The notes beneath the pieces are model-generated. The model did no database searches and had not been told where the DNA came from. It saw only the letters and a program-made list of their open reading frames with translations. The position numbers were made by a program, and so were the translations under genes. A stretch of DNA of 14,488 nt, taken from Deltaproteobacteria bacterium (GTDB lineage Bacteria > Myxococcota_A > UBA9042 > DTJE01). Shown here piece after piece: positions 1-5,963 of this stretch (positions are counted from its first letter, which is position 1; each line of letters starts with the position of its first letter). The stretch is from contig JADHTP010000052.1 of assembly GCA_016784945.1 (NCBI GenBank), forward strand, positions 1 through 14,488, in the 5' to 3' direction.

Positions 1-21
1 TTACACTCGGGAGGAATGCAC

Positions 22-594
22 ATGAATCGGGCTGTCCTGACAAACTTGTCCGCCGGAATTCTCCTCGGCCTGGCGGCTGCGCTGTCTGCTTCCTGCGGCA
101 ATTGTCCCCGGTCCGACCGTGATGCCGAGGAGCCGACAATGCAGTGTCCCGCTGTCGCCTGTGGCGAGGGATATAAGTGTGTCGAGGGTGTGTGTCGGGT
201 CATCGTGGGTCCTTCAAATGACATCTTGACCGACAAAGATTCCGGGGTGACGGATGACCTCCCTACCGGCGAAGATTCCGGGGTGACGGATGACCTCCCG
301 ACCGGCGAAGACTCCGGATGGACGGACCAGACGGACACCGTCCATGGCAGCGACGTTTCGTTCGAGGACGAGGCGAGCGTCCCGACGGACCCCTGTTTCG
401 GAATACCCTTCGAGGGTTGCTGCGACGACAACGTCCTTACCTGGTGCGCTTCCGATCAACTGATGACGCTGGACTGTAACATGGGAGGCGGTGTGTGCGG
501 ATGGGAGCCCTTCATCGCCGCCTATCACTGTCAGGGCGGCGGGGGGGAAGACCCCTCGGGTACGTTCCCCCTCGAATGCTTTCCGGAGTCGTAG
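22..594 (+). CDS. Small Cys-rich secreted protein, possibly a lipoprotein
   Basis: A 190-residue protein of unknown function, predicted to be exported. Residues 1-25 form a signal peptide with a long hydrophobic stretch ending in L-S-A-S-C25. This is a weak lipobox (Ser at -3), so it may be a lipoprotein or may be cleaved by signal peptidase I. Residues about 30-65 hold a first Cys cluster. Residues 73-96 are two copies of a 12-residue acidic repeat (DSGVTDDLPTGE) plus a diverged third. The last 65 residues are a second Cys-rich module with about eight Cys, including the pair in EGCCDD. The ATG at 22 is preferred to the one at 16 because GGAGG at 10-14 sits 7 bases before it. The 3' end overlaps the converging propeller gene by 64 bp. 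The C-terminal module resembles ones I recall from myxobacterial exported proteins, but I could not search for this. Confidence 0.75.
   Translation: MNRAVLTNLSAGILLGLAAALSASCGNCPRSDRDAEEPTMQCPAVACGEGYKCVEGVCRVIVGPSNDILTDKDSGVTDDLPTGEDSGVTDDLPTGEDSGWTDQTDTVHGSDVSFEDEASVPTDPCFGIPFEGCCDDNVLTWCASDQLMTLDCNMGGGVCGWEPFIAAYHCQGGGGEDPSGTFPLECFPES
238..309 (+). repeat. 36-bp in-frame tandem repeat, two copies plus a degraded third
   Basis: Copies at 238-273 and 274-309 differ at one base (cct/ccg Pro codon) and encode a 12-residue acidic unit. A third, diverged partial copy begins at 310 (DSGWTDQ). The near identity of the nucleotides suggests recent duplication by slippage or recombination. The unit sits in the linker between the two Cys-rich parts of the protein and probably only sets its length. 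Confidence 0.85.
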
Positions 595-1937
595 AATCCT
601 GACTGCTGATTGCCGGTGTTGCCGCTGTCGTTGCCGAACGAGGGCCATGGCGACTGGGCCAGGCCGAGGCTGGATGAAAAGACCGCGCGAAGACTGCCGT
701 CATAGGAACTGAAGTAGACCTCGCCGCAGACCCCCACCGCGACCGGCGTGTCGATCTTCCCGTTGGTGGCGTACGACCAGCGGGCGCTCCCGTCGGAATT
801 TATTGCGTGGAGGTGTTCATCAACCGATCCGACATAGATGGTACCGTCGGAGCCCACCGCCGGTGACGAGGTGATGGCCGAACCGGCCTTGAACGCCCAT
901 ATCTGGTTACCGTTGGGATCAATGGCATACAGGTTGTCATCGACACAACCCGCATAGATGGTGCCGTCAGCGCCGATGACGGGAGACGAGACGAATCTGT
1001 CCGGTCCGGGGAACACCCACTTTCCGGTCCCGTCCGGGTTCACCGAATAGAAAGTGTTGTCCATGAATCCACCGCCGAAATAGATGGTGCCGTCGGCGTC
1101 GATGGCGGGAGACGAGTACCCGTCGGCAAGAAAGACATACTGCCACTTCTCCGTCCCTTCCGGCGACAGGGCGTAGAGTATCCCCACCACCGCCTCCGCC
1201 TCAAGGTCCAGGTATTCGGCGGTGAAACAGACGGTCCCGTCTTCACGGATGGCCGCCGAAGAATAGACCCCGATCCCGGCGACCATGCTCCAGTTCACTC
1301 CGCCGTCAGGGGTCACGCTGTAGAAGGTGCCCCCCTCCGTGCCGACATAGATGGTTCCGTCGACGTCAATCGCCGGAGAAGCGGAGACCTGGGAGTCCAG
1401 CTTCAGTTGCCACAACTCGTCTCCGGCGGGACTTACCGCATAGAGCTTCGAGTCCCTGGAACCGATGTAGATGACGCCATCGGCACCGATGGCCGGTGTC
1501 GAGCTTACCCAGTTGCCCGTCGCGAATGTCCACTTCACGGTACCGTCCGGGTTCACCGCGTACAGATTGAAATCGTTGGAACCCACATAGATCGTCCCGT
1601 CGGGGCCTATCGCCGGCCCGGACGTTATCGGTCCGCCGGTCTTCAACTCCCAGGCGAGATGTCCTTCCTTGGAGGCCGGATCGGGATCGAGACATTCAAA
1701 CCCAGTTGCCTCCTGGTCCGGTGCCTGTAGGATGTCGCTGCCGACTTCAGCCGGATCCGGGTTGTCTCCCGGCGCAACGTCGCCTTCCTCCGTTGGCAGG
1801 TCGGTAATGATCTCTTCGGCAGTGTCAGCCATTGCCGCATCGATCGGATCGTCGATGTTCGGATCCACCGGATCGCACCCGCCGGATACAAGAACGCCAC
1901 AGACAAGGACCCGCACCCACAACGCCCGGTCAGACAT
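531..1937 (-). CDS. PQQ-like eight-repeat beta-propeller lipoprotein
   Basis: A 468-residue exported protein. It has a signal peptide with lipobox-like V-S-G-G-C21, an acidic linker to about residue 90, then eight successive repeats of about 40 residues. Each repeat has the pattern W.....I.SSPAIG.DGTIYVGS....LYA..PDG typical of PQQ-like (BamB/quinoprotein-like) propellers. The repeats are followed by a WPSFGNDSGNTG segment, a known start or end motif of such propellers. No PQQ-dehydrogenase catalytic domain is visible, so a binding or scaffolding role at the outer membrane is more likely than catalysis. The ATG at 1937 is chosen over GTG at 1943 because AGGTG lies 5 bases upstream of it. The last 22 or so residues (from about SGFYDSG) are read from the antisense of the facing gene's C-terminal module and look like an unrelated extension. 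Confidence 0.85.
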   Translation of the reverse strand: MSDRALWVRVLVCGVLVSGGCDPVDPNIDDPIDAAMADTAEEIITDLPTEEGDVAPGDNPDPAEVGSDILQAPDQEATGFECLDPDPASKEGHLAWELKTGGPITSGPAIGPDGTIYVGSNDFNLYAVNPDGTVKWTFATGNWVSSTPAIGADGVIYIGSRDSKLYAVSPAGDELWQLKLDSQVSASPAIDVDGTIYVGTEGGTFYSVTPDGGVNWSMVAGIGVYSSAAIREDGTVCFTAEYLDLEAEAVVGILYALSPEGTEKWQYVFLADGYSSPAIDADGTIYFGGGFMDNTFYSVNPDGTGKWVFPGPDRFVSSPVIGADGTIYAGCVDDNLYAIDPNGNQIWAFKAGSAITSSPAVGSDGTIYVGSVDEHLHAINSDGSARWSYATNGKIDTPVAVGVCGEVYFSSYDGSLRAVFSSSLGLAQSPWPSFGNDSGNTGNQQSGFYDSGKHSRGNVPEGSSPPPP

Positions 1938-2322
1938 CCGCACACCTGTTACACAGTTCCATTCCCAGCTACCTTCCCCAATAAGCTCGATATCACCCTA
2001 ACGGTTTGATGTCCACTCCAGACAACACGACCATCCAGGGGGCGATGCTCTCATGGAGATGACCGTCGGACAGCGCCGAATCCCCAATCGACGGGATGAA
2101 GGGCCGGAGCCTGGATCATGGGCAATCGATCGGATGCGCCTGGCCACCTGTGCCAAAGTCGCTGACGTTGGACAGTCTCGATGTTGTCTTCGGATGAGTT
2201 TCATCACATCCACCCTCGGCATTCCCGTCCGTCGCGGCGATCACTCCCGCTGGGGCTCGTTGATCGACGTGGACCACGAGGCGATCACGCGGTTCTTCAT
2301 AGACAATCTCGGAATCCGGGCG
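1938..2322. other. Gap without a convincing gene
   Basis: This stretch lies between the start of the propeller gene and the end of the hydrolase-like gene, both on the minus strand. It contains the weak promoter candidate at 1987-2015 and otherwise only short readings on both strands with no ribosome binding site, domain or signal peptide that I recognise. A plus-strand reading through 2220-2320 looks protein-like but has no supporting start. I see no tRNA, hairpin-plus-T-run terminator or repeat. Confidence 0.5.
1987..2015 (-). promoter_or_regulatory. Weak sigma70-like promoter candidate for the propeller gene
   Basis: On the minus strand, TGGACA (2015-2010) is followed after 17 bases by TATCGA (1992-1987), about 50 bases upstream of the ATG at 1937. 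The -35 matches five of six consensus positions and the -10 only three, so this is a weak call supported mainly by spacing and position. Confidence 0.25.
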
Positions 2323-4035
2323 CTACAGCGACGGGGTCCTGGGGCAGTGCTGGGACTCCCAGGCCTCGAAGACCTGGCGCATCTCCTCGGTGGTGGCCCA
2401 CTGGACGTGGCCTGACTCCACGAGGGGGTCGATGAGGTCGGTTAAGAGCTGGTCGTAGGCAGCGAGGTCGGCCTGGAACGCCTCGGTCTTGAGGTACTGG
2501 GCAAGGGGGAGGCCCTCCAGGGAGTAGAAGTGGTCGACGTGATCCACGAAGGTGTACACGTTGACCCGGTCGGGATCGACCTTGGAGATGGCCGCGGTGA
2601 GGTACCGCTCCACCAGGTCGTAGAGCTGGAACTTGTAGCGGGTCACGCAGGAGCCTGTCCCGGGCAGGAAGACCAGGCCACCGGCCGGATCGTGGACCGC
2701 CCAGGCGGGCTCGTCTTCGAGGGGCGCCACGTCCGAGGGTCGCCAGGGGCTCAGGTAGTAGCCCTCTGCCGGGAACTGTTTGGTCTTCATCTTATACGCG
2801 GACAGGGTCGTGAAGCCCACGGTGGACAGGGTGTCCAGGTCCGGCATGTCGAAGTTGCCGTTGTGATCCGTCACCGGACCAGAGCCCTGGGACTCCATCA
2901 GCTCGCTTCGCTCCAGGATGTACTCGATGACGTCATCCATCGTGACGTCGGGGCCCTTGGGGCCGTGGGTGTGGGTGGACCAGGTGACCCCGTAGAGAGA
3001 CGTGAGACGACCGACCCATTCAGGGTCGAAGAGCGCTGCACCCTGGAGGATCGTGATCTCCGGCTGGATGACCAGGCGCGCGCCGTGCGCATGTAAGACC
3101 TTGGCCAGCTCCTCGAAGACGAGGGCCTTGGCCGCGAAGGCAGCCTCGGAGGTGACCAGGACGTCGGGATCCTCTATGTGGATCAGCCAGTTGAGCTGCA
3201 GGGGGGCGGCAGGAACCGGAGGGACCGGCGCCTTTGTGTAGACCTCCGCGCCGAAGGAGACCTCGTCGATGTAGAGATCCGCAGGGCCGTCTACCTGGAT
3301 CTCGACCTGCCAGTAGGCCGCGTTCTTGGTGACGTCGAGGGTCTCGGTGAGGGTGGTCCAATCAGGGAACGCGCCGCCGCCGTCGATCATGATCGCGAGG
3401 CTCGGGCTTGGATCTCCGTTCGCGGCGTAGGGCATCACCGTGGCTGAGATATGATCCGCGCCCCCCTTGACCTGCAGGGAGAGGGTGTACGCGAAGCCCT
3501 TGACGAAGTAGATCCGCTGGACGAGGCGCACAACATCCCCCGCCTGGGCCTCCACGTGCATGCTCTTCGTCCCAGAGGCCGCCTCGTCCTCGGTCGGCGT
3601 GACGGTGCCTGCGCCCTCGGTGGTCTCGAACTCCCACTCCGCCGGGGCCTCGAAGTCGCCGCCGTCCACGTACTCCAGGTGCTCCCTGGGGGGGTGGCCG
3701 AGGTCTCCGCCGGGCACCACCGCGCAGGTCGGTGGGACGATCTCCTCGGTGATCTCTGCGTCCCCGGGCCACCAGTCGTCGCCGCCGCAGTAGTCGTGGC
3801 AGACATCCACATCCAGGATCTCCTGGACATCCGAGATCAGCACTTCGTCTGAGCTGTCGCCGTTGTCCGGATCCTCGATGAAGTCGCTCACGGGCAGCTC
3901 GCCCGGTACGTGGTCAGCCCTGGCCAGATCCGCGGTCACGTCCTCCCCAGGCCCGGGATTGTCATCGCCCTTGTTGTCGCAGGACGCTATCCCCGCGAAC
4001 AGGATCATGGGCAGGAACAGTCGCGCATGGCTCAT
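2323..4035 (-). CDS. Lipoprotein with CBM-like domain and hydrolase/deacetylase-like C-terminal domain
   Basis: A 570-residue predicted lipoprotein. The signal peptide ends in I-A-S-C19, a good lipobox, followed by an Asp/Glu-rich linker to about residue 110. Residues about 125-262 look like a carbohydrate-binding beta-sandwich (CBM4/9 style): a DFE start, G-T-K-S-M-H-V, long alternating hydrophobic strands, and the ending Y-I-D-E-V-S-F. Residues about 275-570 form an alpha/beta domain with H355-T-H357-G-P, a later D-H391-N-G-N-F-D and several aromatic-rich turns. These could be metal or substrate ligands, as in polysaccharide deacetylase or glycoside hydrolase barrels, but I cannot assign a family. 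ATG 4035 is preferred to TTG 4041 because AGAGG lies 6 bases upstream. A C-terminal remnant of a paralogue is at 5532-5684. The likely role is cell-surface glycan or polymer processing, by inference. Confidence 0.7.
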   Translation of the reverse strand: MSHARLFLPMILFAGIASCDNKGDDNPGPGEDVTADLARADHVPGELPVSDFIEDPDNGDSSDEVLISDVQEILDVDVCHDYCGGDDWWPGDAEITEEIVPPTCAVVPGGDLGHPPREHLEYVDGGDFEAPAEWEFETTEGAGTVTPTEDEAASGTKSMHVEAQAGDVVRLVQRIYFVKGFAYTLSLQVKGGADHISATVMPYAANGDPSPSLAIMIDGGGAFPDWTTLTETLDVTKNAAYWQVEIQVDGPADLYIDEVSFGAEVYTKAPVPPVPAAPLQLNWLIHIEDPDVLVTSEAAFAAKALVFEELAKVLHAHGARLVIQPEITILQGAALFDPEWVGRLTSLYGVTWSTHTHGPKGPDVTMDDVIEYILERSELMESQGSGPVTDHNGNFDMPDLDTLSTVGFTTLSAYKMKTKQFPAEGYYLSPWRPSDVAPLEDEPAWAVHDPAGGLVFLPGTGSCVTRYKFQLYDLVERYLTAAISKVDPDRVNVYTFVDHVDHFYSLEGLPLAQYLKTEAFQADLAAYDQLLTDLIDPLVESGHVQWATTEEMRQVFEAWESQHCPRTPSL

Positions 4036-4107
4036 CAGCAACCTCTTCGTCTGCAGATCTCTTCGAGTGGGTAAGGCACATCATCCGGGTTTTGCGCCTC
4101 CAGCCAG

Positions 4108-4136
4108 AGTATCGGAGACCGCAGCTCTGGTGTCAA
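4108..4136 (-). promoter_or_regulatory. Sigma70-like promoter for the 2323-4035 lipoprotein gene
   Basis: Minus strand: a perfect TTGACA (4136-4131), a 17-base spacer and GATACT (4113-4108), which matches TATAAT at four of six positions. The expected transcription start is near 4101, giving a leader of about 65 bases before the ATG at 4035. Confidence 0.5.
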
Positions 4137-4180
4137 CGATGACCGAAACGAAACACAAGACATCGGCCGTACGCTTGTGG

Positions 4181-4209
4181 TTGACGCGACAGCCTCGAAG
4201 CGGTAGGAA
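4181..4209 (+). promoter_or_regulatory. Sigma70-like promoter for the ferredoxin-type gene
   Basis: Plus strand: TTGACG (4181-4186), a 17-base spacer and TAGGAA (4204-4209). The -35 matches five of six positions and the -10 three. It lies about 37 bases before the ATG at 4246 and faces away from the promoter at 4108-4136. The -10 shares its TAGGA core with the candidate upstream of the 8730 gene. Confidence 0.4.
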
Positions 4210-4245
4210 ACTGGCTCCTGATTGCGAACCGGAGAGAAGCCGACC

Positions 4246-5493
4246 ATGGGACATCTGGGCAACAGAAACTACGGAAGGATGGCGCAGCGCCTCGGACAGT
4301 ACGTCCCCGGCGCCTTCGTCTCCGAAACCCTCGTCGAGATCCTCAAGCAGCTCGTGGACGAAGACCAGGCAAGGCTCTGCTCGTTGATGCCCCTCCGGAC
4401 AGCCCCCCTGGAGAAGCTCGCATCCCTGTGGGAGATGACCGACGAGGAGGCCCAGGAGGCCCTGGACGGCCTGTGCTCCGCCGGGATGGTCTTCGCGTTC
4501 GACGAGGATGGCGAGATCAACTACGCGCTGGCGCCGCCGGTGCTGGGGTTCGTGGAGTTCTCGCTCATGCGTACCGACGGCAGGCTGGACTCCAAGAAGC
4601 TGTCCGAGCTCTACTTCCAGTACTGTCAGGTGGAGGGCGACTTCATCAAGCAGCAGGGCGAAGCCGTGCCCGCGCTCTCGCGGATCTACCCCCACGAGGA
4701 CGTGCTGGAGGGGCTCACCTCGGAGGTGCTCACCCATGATCGGGTCAGCGCCGGGATAGACTCCGCGACGTTCATCACCACGGGCATGTGCTACTGCCGC
4801 CACAAGATGGAGCACCTCGGAGAGGCTTGCGACGCGCCCATGGACGTCTGCCTCACGTTCAACGACGTCGCCAAGCATCTCGCGGAGCAGGGAATCGCCA
4901 GGGAGATCTCCAAGGAGGAGGCCCACGGCATCATCAAGGAGTGCATGGACCATGGTCTCATGCAGATCGGCGACAACACCCGCAGCGGACTGGCGATCAT
5001 CTGCAACTGCTGCGGGTGCTGCTGTGATCTGCTCCTCGGGTACAAGCGCTTCGGCAGCACCGGCTTCTTCAACCCCTCTGCGTTCATTGCGACCATCGCC
5101 TCCGAAAGCTGTACGGGCGACGGCATCTGCGTCGAGCGCTGCCCCGCAGACTGCATCTCGGGGGATGACGGAGAGATCCCGAAGATCGACCTCGAGCGCT
5201 GCCTCGGCTGCGGAATATGTGCGCGGTTCTGTCCCACGGAGGCCTGCCACATGGAGGCCCGCGCCGAGCGGCCCTATGTCCCGGAGGACTTCATCGAGAA
5301 GACCTTCCTCGCGGCCATCGATGCGGGGAAGCTCGGCAACTACCTCTTCGACGACCAGACCAGCCGCGTCCACGCGGTATTGCGCCGAGCCACAAACCTG
5401 GTGATCTCTGTTCAGACGGTGAAGCGACTCATGCTGTCCAAGCCCGTGCGAACCGCCATGCTCCGCGTGATCCGCTCGAGCAACCCGGTCTGA
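4246..5493 (+). CDS. 4Fe-4S dicluster ferredoxin-type protein with helical/winged-helix-like N-terminus
   Basis: A 415-residue cytoplasmic protein without signal peptide or membrane segment. Residues about 1-110 are helical and resemble a winged-helix fold (LEKLASLWEMTDEEAQEALD, then a two-strand wing). A middle part holds C182-Y-C184 and further Cys near residues 195-207. A Cys-dense motif follows, C253-N-C-C-G-C-C-C260. Residues about 285-340 are a two-cluster ferredoxin domain. Motif 1 is C289-x2-D292-x2-C295-x3-C299-P, with Asp where the second Cys is expected. Motif 2 is the complete C319-x2-C322-x2-C325-x3-C329-P. The role is presumably electron transfer, perhaps linked to sensing or to a partner oxidoreductase, but no partner gene is adjacent. 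ATG 4246 follows a GGAGAGAAG stretch. An in-frame TTG at 4222 is less likely. Confidence 0.85.
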   Translation: MGHLGNRNYGRMAQRLGQYVPGAFVSETLVEILKQLVDEDQARLCSLMPLRTAPLEKLASLWEMTDEEAQEALDGLCSAGMVFAFDEDGEINYALAPPVLGFVEFSLMRTDGRLDSKKLSELYFQYCQVEGDFIKQQGEAVPALSRIYPHEDVLEGLTSEVLTHDRVSAGIDSATFITTGMCYCRHKMEHLGEACDAPMDVCLTFNDVAKHLAEQGIAREISKEEAHGIIKECMDHGLMQIGDNTRSGLAIICNCCGCCCDLLLGYKRFGSTGFFNPSAFIATIASESCTGDGICVERCPADCISGDDGEIPKIDLERCLGCGICARFCPTEACHMEARAERPYVPEDFIEKTFLAAIDAGKLGNYLFDDQTSRVHAVLRRATNLVISVQTVKRLMLSKPVRTAMLRVIRSSNPV

Positions 5494-5531
5494 CGAGCTC
5501 GGTCAGCGCGCCTCTCGTCTTCCGGATGGAC

Positions 5532-5684
5532 TCACGGGGCGGCAGGACAGTTAACAATCTCCCAGGCCTCGAACACCGAGTGCATCTCGTCGATGGTCGC
5601 CCACTGGACGTGGCCCGAGGCCACCAGGGGATCGATGAGGTTCGTGAGCATGTCGTCGTAGTAGTCCAGGTCGGCCTGGGTGAG
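5532..5684 (-). pseudogene. C-terminal remnant of a paralogue of the 2323-4035 lipoprotein
   Basis: The minus-strand reading from 5684 to the TGA at 5534-5532 encodes 50 residues that align without gaps to the last part of the 2323-4035 protein. Thirty-three of 49 positions are identical by hand alignment, including LIDPLV, SGHVQWAT and VFEAWE. The frame is closed upstream by an in-frame TGA (5705-5703) that belongs to the repeat at 5697, and no start codon with a ribosome binding site is present. The rest of the gene is not found nearby, so this is a truncated relic, probably of a tandem or dispersed duplication. Confidence 0.85.
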
Positions 5685-5696
5685 TCGCCCCTGCAA

Positions 5697-5788
5697 GGGG
5701 GGTCATAGGGGGGCGCCGCCCCCCTTGAGCAGGAGATGCGCAAATCGCAGGGCCGCGCACCAGCGCCGGCCCGAGATTAGCGCCCGTA
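5697..5788. repeat. 92-bp repeat, copy 1, with G6/C6 hairpin
   Basis: This copy runs from GGGGGGTCAT to about GATTAGCGC..GTAG. It matches copy 2 (5813-5904) at a constant 116-base offset with only a few differences, in the CCGCGCACCAG/GGCACGCCAG part. It holds the palindrome GGGGGGCGCCGCCCCCC at 5708-5724, which can fold as a 7-bp G/C stem with a 3-base loop. It has no credible coding content. It looks like an intergenic repeat family element; its dispersal elsewhere in the genome cannot be seen here. Confidence 0.8.
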
Positions 5789-5812
5789 GCAGCGACGGAG
5801 TCGATGCGACCA

Positions 5813-5904
5813 GGGGGGTCATAGGGGGGCGCCGCCCCCCTTGAGCAGGAGATGCGCAAATCGCAGGGCGGCACGCCAGTGCCCGCCCGAGATTAGCGCT
5901 TGTA
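5813..5904. repeat. 92-bp repeat, copy 2, with G6/C6 hairpin
   Basis: This is the second copy of the element at 5697-5788, in the same orientation, separated from it by 24 bases of unrelated sequence. The palindrome is at 5824-5840. The two strong stems lie downstream of the plus-strand ferredoxin gene and of the minus-strand CotH gene, so they could act as transcription barriers or mRNA 3'-end stabilisers in either direction. They lack a T-run, so a classical intrinsic terminator is not supported. Confidence 0.8.
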
Positions 5905-5963
5905 GGGGCCAGGAGGTCGCCCCGGGTGAGTCGCCTCGTGGATGATCGCTCGCGTTCCGGGGT

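Larger units (their letters stand above)
5678..5935. mobile_element. Repeat block bounded by a 12-bp direct repeat (possible insertion)
   Basis: The 12-mer GGGTGAGTCGCC occurs at 5678-5689 and again at 5924-5935, exactly flanking the block with the two 92-bp repeats. The left copy lies at the break point of the paralogue remnant. This resembles a target-site duplication made when the repeat block inserted. No transposase gene or terminal inverted repeats are visible, so a non-autonomous element or recombination between short repeats are the alternatives. Confidence 0.35.

Noticed and set aside
2053..2415. Plus-strand 120-codon frame in the gap before the CBM-hydrolase gene
   Set aside because: It has no ribosome binding site, its last third is antisense to the lipoprotein gene, and no motif is recognised. 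A stretch around 2240-2320 looks protein-like but is too short to support.
4081..5373. Minus-strand open frame of about 430 codons opposite the ferredoxin-type gene
   Set aside because: Its composition is typical of an antisense shadow (Val/Leu/Arg/Gly runs), and the plus strand has unmistakable Cys cluster motifs.
5492..5519. GACGAG...CTCGTC inverted repeat after the ferredoxin gene as a terminator
   Set aside because: The stem is only 6 bp with a 16-base loop and is followed by TTCC, not a T-run.
5551..5874. Small proteins with RGAAPPYDP read from the minus strand of the repeats
   Set aside because: They are produced by the two copies of the GC-rich repeat and are not independent genes.
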